NCBI GenBank assembly: GCA_036508635.1
Contig: DATCGY010000325.1
Span: 1-11,133, forward strand
Origin: FEN-727 sp036508635
GTDB lineage: Bacteria > Actinomycetota > Geothermincolia > Fen-727 > Anoxymicrobiaceae
Reading direction: 5' to 3'
Length of the DNA: 11,133 bases
Position numbers and translations under genes: made by a program. Of the stretch, positions 1 through 7,648 are shown in pieces (position 1 is the first letter of the stretch; every line of letters begins with the position of its first letter). The notes under the pieces were generated by a model. It was not told the origin of the DNA and did no database searches. It saw only the letters and a list, made by a program, of their open reading frames with translations.

Positions 1-17
1 GGTGGTTGTTATTGATA

Positions 18-40
18 GGTGAGCATTCTCAATGCTCACC
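18..40. repeat. Perfect 10-bp inverted repeat (hairpin or operator)
   Basis: GGTGAGCATT (18-27) is followed by a 3-base spacer and its exact reverse complement (31-40). There is no T-run on either side in either orientation, so it does not look like a complete intrinsic terminator. It covers the place where a -35 element would lie for the TATAAT box at 56-61, so an operator is a reasonable alternative to a transcript hairpin. A second small stem, GCCGC/GCGGC (42-46 and 51-55), lies between it and that box. The repeat is seen directly; its role is inferred. Confidence 0.6.
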
Positions 41-55
41 CGCCGCTACTGCGGC

Positions 56-61
56 TATAAT
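56..61 (+). promoter_or_regulatory. Possible upstream -10 box (TATAAT)
   Basis: A consensus TATAAT lies at 56-61, directly after a small GC stem. No convincing -35 hexamer is present 16-18 bases upstream, where the 18-40 inverted repeat lies instead, so this promoter would need an activator or be weak. It would give a leader of about 125 bases before hdrC. Confidence 0.3.
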
Positions 62-100
62 AGAGACGCGCATTGATGGGCGTTTTGCAATTTGCAGGAA

Positions 101-138
101 CAAATGATTGCGCGGTGGCAGACTGCTATAATCATTTG
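101..138. repeat. 9-bp inverted repeat around the proximal promoter
   Basis: CAAATGATT (101-109) and its exact reverse complement AATCATTTG (130-138) are separated by 20 bases. The right arm overlaps the last bases of the TATAAT box at 127-132 and the left arm falls about where a -35 element would be, an arrangement typical of a repressor operator. TTTGCA hexamers recur around it (84-89, 91-96, 135-140, and inverted at 166-171). The repeat is certain; its regulatory role is inferred. Confidence 0.45.
124..132 (+). promoter_or_regulatory. Extended -10 promoter for the operon (TGCTATAAT)
   Basis: TG-C-TATAAT at 124-132 matches the bacterial extended -10 element exactly. Such promoters often work without a good -35, and none is obvious here. 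Transcription would start near 139, giving a leader of about 55 bases before the TTG start of hdrC. This is the most likely promoter of the operon in the window; the overlap with an inverted repeat suggests it is regulated. Confidence 0.45.
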
Positions 139-193
139 CACTATTTAGCCGAAGCCCATTCTTCATGCAAACATCGATACAAAAGGTAAGCAA

Positions 194-652
194 TTGCCAA
201 AAGTAAGTCCTGAATTCAAAGGCAGTCTCAGCAAGGTCGAGGGGACTGGAAACCTCACTCATTGTTACCAGTGCAGCGCGTGTGTCGCCGAATGTCCGGC
301 GGCTCAGCACTTCGAGGGTTTCAACCCGAGAGAGATCGTCCTGGCCTCAGCCCTGGGAGTGGCCGATTACCTGACGGACAAGGGTTCTGTAATATGGCAG
401 TGCACCACGTGCTACAAGTGCTACGAGCGTTGCCCGCAGGGCACGCATCCTATCGAGGTGGTCACCGCTCTCAAGAACGTCGCATTCGAAATGGGCAACG
501 CGCCCGAAGACGTGGTGGCGATCCGTGACACAGTTTCCAGACAGGGAGCCATCATCGCATCCTCCGATGCAATCGAAAAGAGGAGGAGCGAGTTGGGCCT
601 TGGCCCGGCCCCCGAAGCCCCCGCCGCAGAGATCAACAAGCTCCTGGAGTAA
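194..652 (+). CDS. hdrC: HdrC-like heterodisulfide reductase iron-sulfur subunit
   Basis: This is a 152-residue soluble electron-relay subunit of an Hdr-type complex. Two complete CxxCxxCxxxCP motifs are visible, at C24-C27-C30-C34 and C70-C73-C76-C80, and should bind two [4Fe-4S] clusters that carry electrons between HdrA and HdrB. The segment after the second motif (PIEVVTALKNVAFEMG) is typical of HdrC. The start is TTG at 194, supported by AAAAGG at 181-186 with 7 bases of spacing; no in-frame ATG precedes it. It is somewhat shorter than the methanogen HdrC proteins and ends in an Ala/Pro/Glu-rich tail. The hdrB GTG follows 4 bases after its stop, so the two are probably translated together. 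No membrane segment is seen, which speaks against the membrane HdrDE type. Whether its partner is the tandem HdrA encoded at 4615 is inferred. Confidence 0.88.
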   Translation: MPKVSPEFKGSLSKVEGTGNLTHCYQCSACVAECPAAQHFEGFNPREIVLASALGVADYLTDKGSVIWQCTTCYKCYERCPQGTHPIEVVTALKNVAFEMGNAPEDVVAIRDTVSRQGAIIASSDAIEKRRSELGLGPAPEAPAAEINKLLE

Positions 653-656
653 AGCC

Positions 657-1547
657 GTGGCAAAGAGTAATTCGACGGTAGACTACACGCTATTCCTGGG
701 GTGCATGATTCCGCTCAGGCACCCACAGATCGAGCTCGCTGCAAGGAAGTCCCTGCCGGCGCTCGGGCTGAAGCTCTCGGATGTCGAGGGTTTCTCCTGC
801 TGTCCCGAGCCGTGGAGCGTCAAAGGTGCGAGCCTCGACGGCTGGCTGAGCCTGGCCATGAGGAACCTCGCAATCGGAGAGAAATCCGGCCGCGACATGC
901 TGGTGCTCTGCAACGGCTGTTTCGCGACGCTGAGCGAAGCCGCCCACATCGCCGAGAGCGACGGCGAGGCGGTCGAATCGGCAAAGAAGAAGCTCTCCTC
1001 TCTGAAGCTCACGTATAAAGGCACGAACAAGACGCGCCATGTCGCGCAGGTGCTGTCCGAGATGGGCCCCGAGAGAGTCGCGGCCTCGGTCACGAAGCCG
1101 CTCGAGGGCCTCAAGGTAGCCGTGCATCACGGTTGTCACCTGCTCAGGCCTTCCGACGTGCTGGGGTTCGATGACCCGTTCGAGCCGAAACTCCTCGAGG
1201 AGCTCGTCACCGCGCTCGGAGCCGAAGTCGTAAGCTACCCAGGGCATACCGACTGCTGCGGCAAGGCCACGAAAGACCTCGAGGCGAGCCTTTCCATCGG
1301 CAGCGACAAGCTCGCGGCGATGAAGGCCGCCGGCGCCGACTGTGTAGTGACGGTCTGCCCGGCATGCTTCGAGCAGTTCGACCTCGGGCAGGTCGAGATG
1401 AAAAGGAAACTCGGCGTCGAGCACAAGCTTCCGGCGTTCCACTACTGCCAGTTGCTCGCGATAGCTCAGGGCGAAGACCCCGCGAGCCTTGGGCTAGACC
1501 GGCACAGGGTCGAAACCAAGCCGACGCTGGCGAAGATCACGAAATAA
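657..1547 (+). CDS. hdrB: HdrB-like subunit with two CCG domains
   Basis: The protein has 296 residues, the normal size for HdrB, the subunit where disulfides are reduced at two noncubane [4Fe-4S] clusters in methanogens. Domain 1 has C16, C48-C49 and C85-x2-C88; domain 2 has C160, C200-C201-G and C234-x2-C237. Both follow the C-x(31-40)-CC-x(32-35)-CxxC pattern of the family. The first CC pair is followed by Pro rather than the usual Gly. The start is GTG at 657, because GGAG at 646-649 sits 7 bases upstream and the protein then begins just before the first cluster motif; reading further upstream only overlaps hdrC. The natural substrate is not predictable: bacteria lack CoM-S-S-CoB in most cases, and many bacterial HdrB homologues have unknown acceptors. 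It is followed by porG after 14 bases. Confidence 0.88.
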   Translation: MAKSNSTVDYTLFLGCMIPLRHPQIELAARKSLPALGLKLSDVEGFSCCPEPWSVKGASLDGWLSLAMRNLAIGEKSGRDMLVLCNGCFATLSEAAHIAESDGEAVESAKKKLSSLKLTYKGTNKTRHVAQVLSEMGPERVAASVTKPLEGLKVAVHHGCHLLRPSDVLGFDDPFEPKLLEELVTALGAEVVSYPGHTDCCGKATKDLEASLSIGSDKLAAMKAAGADCVVTVCPACFEQFDLGQVEMKRKLGVEHKLPAFHYCQLLAIAQGEDPASLGLDRHRVETKPTLAKITK

Positions 1548-1561
1548 CGAGGGCAACATTG

Positions 1562-2110
1562 GTGAACATGACTGAGATAAGGTGGCACGGCCGGGGTGGC
1601 CAGGGGGCGGTGGCGTCCGCCGAGATGCTCGCGCTGGCAGCGATCGACGAGGGTAAGTCCGCGCAGGCGTTTCCGAGCTTCGGCCCGGAGCGCAGGGGTG
1701 CCCCCGTCATGGCGTTTACGAGGGTTGCCAACGAGTTTATTTACATTCGCACCGGCATTACCGAGCCCGATGTCGTGGTGGTCCTCGACCCCACCGTCAT
1801 GGGTGCGGTCGACGTGACCTCGGGGCTCAAAGAAGGCGGAATAGTCGTCGCCAACACTTCGATAGGCAAAGAAGAGCTGGCCAGGAAGTACGACGTGAAG
1901 CATACGCTCTACGTCGTAAACGCAAACAAGATAGCGGTCGAGGAGATCGGTCGACCCATCACCAACACGACGATGATGGGTGCCCTGGTGAAGGCCACCG
2001 GCGTGATCGACCTCAAATCCGTCGAGAAGCAGATAGAGCACAGGTTCCCCGCCATCGCAGAGAAGAACATAAAGGCTCTCAGGCGGGCTTACGAGGAAAC
2101 GCAAGTATAA
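1562..2110 (+). CDS. porG: Pyruvate-type 2-oxoacid:ferredoxin oxidoreductase, gamma subunit
   Basis: This 182-residue protein is the gamma subunit of a four-subunit 2-oxoacid:ferredoxin oxidoreductase, the domain linked to CoA handling in this family. The N-terminus carries the family signature RWHGRGGQG (residues 7-15), followed by FPSFGPERRGAPV and later the NTTMMGALVKATG segment, all typical of PorG. The start is chosen as GTG 1562, 8 bases after GAGGG (1549-1553); ATG at 1568 and TTG at 1559 are in the same frame and cannot be excluded, changing the protein by only one or two residues. The order gamma-delta-alpha-beta from here to 4528 is the one known for thermophilic archaea and Thermotoga. 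A 10-base gap leads to porD. Confidence 0.9.
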   Translation: MNMTEIRWHGRGGQGAVASAEMLALAAIDEGKSAQAFPSFGPERRGAPVMAFTRVANEFIYIRTGITEPDVVVVLDPTVMGAVDVTSGLKEGGIVVANTSIGKEELARKYDVKHTLYVVNANKIAVEEIGRPITNTTMMGALVKATGVIDLKSVEKQIEHRFPAIAEKNIKALRRAYEETQV

Positions 2111-2120
2111 GGAGATTAGA

Positions 2121-2408
2121 GTGGCTTCGGACAAGCCTACCTGGAAAGAGTACCCGATAGCGGCGACCATTCATCAACCCGGCAGCTCCACGGGGCAGAA
2201 CACCGGCGACTGGCGCTCTGAGCGGCCCGTAAGGCATCCCGAGAAATGCGACAAGTGCGGTATCTGCTGGATATTCTGCCCGGACGCGGCGCTGTTCATG
2301 AACGAGGACGGCTTCTACGAGGTCGACCTATACCACTGCAAGGGCTGCGGCATCTGCGTCCGCGAGTGCGCCAAGGGCGCCATCGAGATGGTCGAGGAGA
2401 GTGAGTGA
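2121..2408 (+). CDS. porD: 2-oxoacid:ferredoxin oxidoreductase, delta (2x[4Fe-4S] ferredoxin) subunit
   Basis: This is a 95-residue bacterial-type ferredoxin subunit that carries electrons out of the POR active site. It has two full cluster motifs, C43-C46-C49-C53-P and C73-C76-C79-C83, preceded by a TGDWRSERPV segment characteristic of PorD N-termini. The start is GTG at 2121 with GGAG at 2111-2114 and a 6-base gap. The stop overlaps the porA ATG in a TGATG junction, indicating translational coupling and an equal subunit ratio. In this operon PorD is also the obvious candidate to pass electrons to an Hdr protein instead of, or as well as, a free ferredoxin; that is inference. Confidence 0.93.
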   Translation: MASDKPTWKEYPIAATIHQPGSSTGQNTGDWRSERPVRHPEKCDKCGICWIFCPDAALFMNEDGFYEVDLYHCKGCGICVRECAKGAIEMVEESE

Positions 2409-3583
2409 TGGGAGAGCGCACCGGACTCGAGGTCTCGCTCGCGGTCAGCGAAGCGGTGAAACTTTCAAGGGCGGAGGCAATTGCCGCCTATCCGATAACC
2501 CCACAGACACACATCGTCGAGGAGCTCGCACAGATGGTTGCCGACGGCGACCTCGAGGCCGAGTTCATAATGGTCGAGAGCGAGCACTCCGCGATGAGCG
2601 CCTGCTGCGGCACGTCGGCGGTCGGCGCTCGCACTTACACCGCGACCTCTTCGCAGGGACTCGCGCTGATGCACGAGGTGCTGTTCATAGCCTCGGGGCT
2701 GCGCCTGCCGATCGTCATGACAATCGCCAACCGCGCTCTGTCCGCGCCGCTGTCGATCTGGGGCGACCAGAGCGACGTCATGGCCGAGCGCGACTGCGGC
2801 TGGATACAGGTCTTCGCCGAGACCGGGCAGGACGCCTTCGACCTCTCGGTACAGATGTTCAAAATCGCCGAGGACAAGAGGGTCCAGACACCCGGCATAG
2901 TCAACATCGACGGCTTTACGCTTTCACATGTCATCGAGCCGATCTTCATCGAGAGCCAGGAGGACATCGACTCATTCCTGCCTCCGTACGAGGCGCAGAC
3001 CATCCTCGACCCGCGGGAGCCGGTTACCATAGGCCCGGTAGGGTTCCCCGAAATCTATACCGAGATCAAGCGCCAGCAGAACGAGGCGCTCCTCGGCGCT
3101 TACGACGTCGTGCTCGAGGTCTGGGACGAGTGGGAGAAGAAGTTCGGCCGCGCGTATCACCCGGTCGAGCACTATCGCTGTGAGGACGCCGAGATACTCA
3201 TCAACCTCGCGGGCGCTATCAGTGGCACGGCGAGGGTGGCGATCGACCAGATGAGAGAAAGCGGCAAGAAGGTCGGGATGATACGCAACCGGCTTTGGAG
3301 GCCGTACCCGTTCAAAGATATGCGTGAGGCCGTAGCCGGTGCGAAGGCGGTTGCCGTCATCGACCGCGCAATGTCGTTCGGAGGTCCGGGTGGGCCGATA
3401 GCCTCTGAGCTGCGCACCTGCCTATACCCGTTGAAGGAGCGTCCACTGGTGGCGAGCTTCATAGCAGGGCTGGGCGGGCGCGACGTGACCGTTGCCGACT
3501 TCATGGCAATAGTCGAGGAGACCGAAGAGCTCCTCAAGTCAGGATACACGGACGAATACAAGATGATCGGGGTGAGAGAGTAA
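2408..3583 (+). CDS. porA: Pyruvate-type 2-oxoacid:ferredoxin oxidoreductase, alpha subunit
   Basis: The alpha subunit (391 residues) forms the thiamine-diphosphate active site together with PorB. Visible family blocks are AYPITPQT (27-34), VESEHSAMSA with the Glu (E59) expected to activate the cofactor, GARTYTATSSQGLALMHE (73-90), NRALSAP with a likely substrate-carboxylate Arg (R109), and GDQSDVMAERDCGWIQ. This last block resembles archaeal-type pyruvate enzymes more than 2-oxoglutarate or 2-oxoisovalerate ones, so pyruvate is the favoured substrate, without proof. The C-terminal GGPGGPIASELR region is also conserved. ATG 2408 is preferred because it overlaps the porD stop and lies 8 bases after GGAG (2396-2399); a GTG directly before it (2405) is in frame. 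PorB begins on the base after its stop codon. Confidence 0.93.
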   Translation: MGERTGLEVSLAVSEAVKLSRAEAIAAYPITPQTHIVEELAQMVADGDLEAEFIMVESEHSAMSACCGTSAVGARTYTATSSQGLALMHEVLFIASGLRLPIVMTIANRALSAPLSIWGDQSDVMAERDCGWIQVFAETGQDAFDLSVQMFKIAEDKRVQTPGIVNIDGFTLSHVIEPIFIESQEDIDSFLPPYEAQTILDPREPVTIGPVGFPEIYTEIKRQQNEALLGAYDVVLEVWDEWEKKFGRAYHPVEHYRCEDAEILINLAGAISGTARVAIDQMRESGKKVGMIRNRLWRPYPFKDMREAVAGAKAVAVIDRAMSFGGPGGPIASELRTCLYPLKERPLVASFIAGLGGRDVTVADFMAIVEETEELLKSGYTDEYKMIGVRE

Positions 3584-4528
3584 ATGGCCGAAAAGACCAA
3601 GAGCCTCGAGTATATCCCGCGGCTACTCCCGCCCTTCGAGCTGTTCGCCGAGGGACACAGGGGCTGCCAGGGTTGTGGCGAGGCACTCGCCCTCAGGCAG
3701 ATAATGAAGGTCGCGGGGCCAAACACGATAGTTTGCAGCGCGACCGGCTGCATGGAGATCATCACCAGCCCTTACCCGGAGACGGCATGGCGCGTGCCGT
3801 GGATACACGTCGCGTTCGAGAACGCCGCAGCCGTGGCGGCCGGCGTCGAGTCGGGCATCAAGATACTTCAGAAGAGAGGCCGCTACCACGACGGCAAGAT
3901 CAACATCATCGCCATCGGCGGGGACGGCGGCACGGCTGATATCGGGCTCCAGGCGCTTTCTGGCGCGCTCGAGAGAGGGCACGACTTCACCTACGTGTGC
4001 ACCGACAACGAGGCGTACATGAACACCGGCATCCAGCGTTCGTCCTCGACGCCGTACGGCGCCAGCACGACGACGAGCCCGACCGGTAAGGAGTCGATCG
4101 GCCAGCAGACCGAGAAGAAGAGCCTGCCGAAGATCGTAGCCGCACACGATATTCCGTACCTGGCCACGGCCTGCCCGAGCTATCCGCTCGACCTCATGAA
4201 CAAGACGCGGCGGGCGCTTGATACGTTCGGCCCGACATACCTTCACGTCCTCTCCCCGTGCCCCACGGGCTGGAGGCACGGCATCGACATGGCCATCGAG
4301 ATGGGTCGCCTGGCGGTCGAATCAGGGGTATTCCCGCTGTACGAGATCGTCGACGGCAAGCTCAAGCTCAACATCAAGATGGACGTTCGCAAGCCGGTCG
4401 TAGAGTACATGAAGCCTCAGGGGCGCTTCCGCCACCTGAAGCCTGATCAGATAGAGAAGATTCAGAAGCAGGTCGACGAGAATTACGAAGAGCTCGTCTA
4501 CCGCGCTGAGTGCGACGCGAAGCGATAG
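3584..4528 (+). CDS. porB: Pyruvate-type 2-oxoacid:ferredoxin oxidoreductase, beta subunit
   Basis: The beta subunit (314 residues) holds thiamine diphosphate and the proximal [4Fe-4S] cluster. The GDG motif at 113-115 (metal ligand D114) is followed after 26 residues by N142 and by YMNTG at 145-149, completing the ThDP-binding pattern. Four cluster cysteines are present: C28 and C31 (GHRGCQGCGEALALR), C56 and C226 (CPTGW). The length and the C-terminal extension match four-subunit pyruvate oxidoreductases. Its ATG directly follows the porA TAA, with no separate spacer, so coupling is likely. With porGDA it makes a complete enzyme that converts a 2-oxoacid and CoA into acyl-CoA, CO2 and two low-potential electrons, or works in reverse for CO2 fixation. 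Confidence 0.94.
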   Translation: MAEKTKSLEYIPRLLPPFELFAEGHRGCQGCGEALALRQIMKVAGPNTIVCSATGCMEIITSPYPETAWRVPWIHVAFENAAAVAAGVESGIKILQKRGRYHDGKINIIAIGGDGGTADIGLQALSGALERGHDFTYVCTDNEAYMNTGIQRSSSTPYGASTTTSPTGKESIGQQTEKKSLPKIVAAHDIPYLATACPSYPLDLMNKTRRALDTFGPTYLHVLSPCPTGWRHGIDMAIEMGRLAVESGVFPLYEIVDGKLKLNIKMDVRKPVVEYMKPQGRFRHLKPDQIEKIQKQVDENYEELVYRAECDAKR

Positions 4529-4548
4529 AGATATTATAAGAAAACTGG

Positions 4549-4591
4549 AGTCAGGCAGAGCGCCGTGCGGACAAGTGCATTGGGCCTGGCT
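4549..4591. repeat. Imperfect inverted repeat in the porB-hdrA gap
   Basis: The 86-base gap 4529-4614 contains AGTCAGGC (4549-4556) and GCCTGGCT (4584-4591), which pair over 8 positions with one G-U, enclosing a 27-base loop. No T-run follows, so termination is not indicated; it may be an mRNA processing or stability element. A strong Shine-Dalgarno AGGAGGA (4604-4610) for the next gene follows. Confidence 0.35.
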
Positions 4592-4614
4592 TGACGCCGC
4601 CTCAGGAGGAATAA

Positions 4615-7600
4615 ATGGCTGAGAGAGGCTCCGTCCTCGTACTCGGAGGAGGCATCGGAGGAATACAGGCAGCGCTCGACCTCGCGGAGAGCGGATACAA
4701 AGCTTACCTGGTCGAGAGCGCGCCTTCGATTGGCGGCATCATGGCGATGCTGGACAAGACTTTTCCGACCAACGACTGCTCCATGTGCATCCTTTCACCC
4801 AAGCTGGTCGAGGCGGGACAACACCCGAACATCGACATAGTCGCATACTCCGATCTCGAGAAGATCGAGGGCAAGCCCGGCGACTTCAAAGTGACCATCA
4901 ATAAAAAGGCCCGCCGCGTCGACGCCGAGCTCTGCACCGGATGCGGCGCTTGCAGCGAGGCTTGCGTCTTGGCCGACCGCATACCCGATATGTTTAACGC
5001 AGGGCTATCCAAGAGAGCGGCCATCTACGTTCCTTTCGCGCAGGCGGTTCCGCGCCTTGCGCTGGTCGACCCGGGAGAGTGCCTGTTCCTCACCAAGGGC
5101 AAGTGCAAGAGCCCCTGCCTCGAGGCTTGCGCGAGCGGCGCCATCAAGTTCGACCAGAAGGACGAGACAGAGACACTGAACGTGGGTGCCGTCATAGTCG
5201 CTTCCGGCGCCGAGGCCCACGAGATATCCGACCTGAGATCGTACCACCCCGAGCATCCAAACGTAGTCTCCGCCCTGGAGCTCGAGCGCATCATGTGCGC
5301 TAGCGGGCCTTACGCGGGTCGCGTGCTCAAGCCCTCTGACGGCGAGCACGCAAAGAAGATCGCCTTCATACAATGCGCCGGCTCTCGCGATGAGAAGCAC
5401 AACCCTTACTGCTCGAGCGTCTGCTGCACGTACGCGGTAAAAGAAGCTACCGTCATCAAAGAGCATGACCCCGACATAGACTGCCATATCTTCCACATAG
5501 ACATGCGCACCTTCGGCAAGGGCTTCGAGCAGTTCAAGAACAGGGCGGCCGACGAGTACGGCATCAACTTCACGAGGTTCAAGGTCCCGATGGTCGAGGT
5601 CGCGGGGCCCGACTCACTGGCGATCAAGTACCAGGACGCCGACGGCTCCTGGAAGACCGAGGAGTTCGATGTCGTCGCGCTCTCGGTGGGGCTCAACCCG
5701 CCGGCGCTCGATGCGCTCAAATCGGCCGGCGTAGATTTCAACGATTACGGTTTCGTCACGACCACGGTTGCAGCTCCGATCGATACATCGGTCGAAGGCA
5801 TCCTGGTGTGCGGCTCGGCGAGCGGTCCCAAGGACATCCCCGAGACCGTCGCCCAGGCATCCGGCGCCGCGGCTCGCGCGGGAGCGCTGCTGGCTTCTTC
5901 CCGTGGAAGCGAAGTCTCTAAAAAAGAATATCCTCCCGAGATAGAGCTCGACGGGCAGGAGCCCCGTGTCGGGGTGTTCGTCTGCTCGTGCGGAAAGAAC
6001 ATAGGCGGTGTCGTCGACGTACCGGCCGTGACCGACTATGCGTCGGGGCTGCCGGGCGTAGCGTACACCGAGAGCAATATATACACGTGCTCCGGCGAGT
6101 CCTGCGACAGGATAAAAGAGGCCATCGAGAAGCACGGCCTCAACCGCGTGGTGGTGGCCGCGTGCACGCCCCGCACTCACGAGCCGCTCTTCCGCGAGAC
6201 GATTCGCGAGGCGGGGCTCAACCGCTATCTCTTCGACCTCGCCAACATCCGCGACCAGTGCTCGTGGGTGCACTCGGGCGAGCCCGCGAAGGCCACGGAA
6301 AAAGCCAAGGACCTCGTCCGAATGTCGGTCGCCAAGGCCCGCCTGCTCGAGCCACTACCGCAGATGCCCGTGAAGGTCACCCCTTCGGCGCTGGTGATCG
6401 GCGGAGGGCCAGCAGGTATGGCGTCAGCACTCGAGCTTGGTCGCGCCGGGTACAAGACTTGCCTCGTCGAGAAAGAGGGTAAGCTCGGCGGCGGCCTCCG
6501 GGACGTCCCGGCCGGCATCGGCGGCGATGAGTACAAGAAGCTCGTCTCCGACCTCGCCGCGATTGCGGGAGAGCTCGAGGGCAACAAGAACGTCGAGGTG
6601 CTGACGGGCGCGACGCTGGTCGGCTTCTCGGGATACATAGGAAATTTCAAGGCGATCGTGGACCAGTCCGGCAAGCGCCGGGAGGTCGACGCGGGCGCCG
6701 TTATCCTTGCAACTGGTGGCACCGAGCACGTGCCGACATCCTACCTCTACGGAAAGAGCGACAAGGTGGTCACCCAGACCGAGCTCGAGCACAAGATTTC
6801 CAAGGACCTCAAGGCAAAGTCAGTGGTCATGATCCAGTGTGTCGAGTCCAGGGAACCGGTCCGGCCTTACTGCAGCCGGGTATGCTGCACCTCAGCGCTC
6901 AACAACGCGCTGGCGATAAAGGCCTCGTCGCCCGATACCAACGTCTACATCCTCTACCGCGACATAATGGCTTACGGCCTCGGTGAAGACCTCTACAGGA
7001 CCGCCCGCGACGCGGGCGTCATGTTCGTGCGTTTCGACGTCGACGAAAAGCCCGAGGTCGCGGAGTCCGGAAGTGGTCTCAACGTAAAGGTAAAGAGCGT
7101 CGAGCTTCCGCTCGACCTCGAGATAGAGGCCGACCTCGTAGTGCTCTCGTCGCCGGTGATAGCGGCGGCCGGGAACCGCGAGCTCTCCGAGATGATGAAG
7201 GTACCGGCCGATGAGCACGGGTTCTTCCTCGAGGCACACGTAAAGCTGCGACCGGTCGATTTTGCGACCGCCGGGATCTTCGTGGCCGGCATGTGCCACT
7301 ACCCGAAGCTGGTAGACGAGGCGATAAGCCAGGGCTGCGCCGCGGCCGGCCGTGCCGCCACTATCCTCTCCAAGGAGTACGTGATGGGCGAAGGCGCTAT
7401 CGCGCATGTCGAGGAGCGCTTCTGCCGTGGATGCGGCGAGTGCGAGGCGACCTGCGAGTTCAGCGCGGTCGCGGTCAAGGAGACGGATGACGGCAAGCTC
7501 GTGGCCGAGGTCAACGAAGCACTTTGCGTGGGTTGCGGCATGTGCGCCGTAGCCTGCTGGAGCAACGCCATCGACATGGCGAACTTTACCGACAAACAGA

Positions 7601-7632
7601 TCGAATCCATGATCGAGGCGGTAAGGTCCTAG
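4615..7632 (+). CDS. hdrA: Tandem HdrA-HdrA flavin/iron-sulfur protein
   Basis: This 1005-residue protein is about one and a half times the usual HdrA length and contains two HdrA-like halves. Half 1 (about 1-440) has an FAD-binding GGGIGGIQAALD (11-22), C55-x2-C58, an inserted ferredoxin domain with C107-C110-C113-C117 and C156/C164/C168/C172, and the C254 / C266-C270-C271 block. Half 2 starts with the HdrA N-terminal domain (C457-x-C459-GKNIGG, C492, C497, C517, C549), then FAD-binding GGGPAG (596-601), C742 and C753/C757/C758, and ends with two [4Fe-4S] motifs (C937-C947 and C971-C981). Half 2 lacks the inserted ferredoxin. In canonical HdrA the flavin bifurcates electrons between a low-potential ferredoxin and a disulfide; whether both flavins do so here is unknown. 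The start is ATG 4615, 4 bases after the strong AGGAGGA site. The protein is soluble, with no signal peptide, and likely serves HdrCB and POR encoded upstream. Confidence 0.9.
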   Translation: MAERGSVLVLGGGIGGIQAALDLAESGYKAYLVESAPSIGGIMAMLDKTFPTNDCSMCILSPKLVEAGQHPNIDIVAYSDLEKIEGKPGDFKVTINKKARRVDAELCTGCGACSEACVLADRIPDMFNAGLSKRAAIYVPFAQAVPRLALVDPGECLFLTKGKCKSPCLEACASGAIKFDQKDETETLNVGAVIVASGAEAHEISDLRSYHPEHPNVVSALELERIMCASGPYAGRVLKPSDGEHAKKIAFIQCAGSRDEKHNPYCSSVCCTYAVKEATVIKEHDPDIDCHIFHIDMRTFGKGFEQFKNRAADEYGINFTRFKVPMVEVAGPDSLAIKYQDADGSWKTEEFDVVALSVGLNPPALDALKSAGVDFNDYGFVTTTVAAPIDTSVEGILVCGSASGPKDIPETVAQASGAAARAGALLASSRGSEVSKKEYPPEIELDGQEPRVGVFVCSCGKNIGGVVDVPAVTDYASGLPGVAYTESNIYTCSGESCDRIKEAIEKHGLNRVVVAACTPRTHEPLFRETIREAGLNRYLFDLANIRDQCSWVHSGEPAKATEKAKDLVRMSVAKARLLEPLPQMPVKVTPSALVIGGGPAGMASALELGRAGYKTCLVEKEGKLGGGLRDVPAGIGGDEYKKLVSDLAAIAGELEGNKNVEVLTGATLVGFSGYIGNFKAIVDQSGKRREVDAGAVILATGGTEHVPTSYLYGKSDKVVTQTELEHKISKDLKAKSVVMIQCVESREPVRPYCSRVCCTSALNNALAIKASSPDTNVYILYRDIMAYGLGEDLYRTARDAGVMFVRFDVDEKPEVAESGSGLNVKVKSVELPLDLEIEADLVVLSSPVIAAAGNRELSEMMKVPADEHGFFLEAHVKLRPVDFATAGIFVAGMCHYPKLVDEAISQGCAAAGRAATILSKEYVMGEGAIAHVEERFCRGCGECEATCEFSAVAVKETDDGKLVAEVNEALCVGCGMCAVACWSNAIDMANFTDKQIESMIEAVRS

Positions 7633-7648
7633 TACTGAGAGAATCGTA

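Noticed and set aside
1..193. tRNA or known riboswitch in the leader
   Set aside because: No cloverleaf, no TTCGANTC-type arm and no riboswitch core that I recognise; only inverted repeats and promoter elements are visible.
690..1442. Long minus-strand open frame (250 codons) opposite hdrB
   Set aside because: It lies fully opposite a gene with two clear cluster motifs, has no recognisable domain, and long antisense frames are expected in GC-rich DNA.
2401..3183. Plus-strand open frame overlapping porA in another frame
   Set aside because: It is Arg-rich and without family motifs, as usual for a shifted frame of a GC-rich gene; porA is clearly the real one.
4529..4614. Separate promoter for the tandem hdrA
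   Set aside because: TATTAT/TATAAG at 4532-4540 is only loosely like a -10 and no -35 is placed correctly; evidence is too weak to list.
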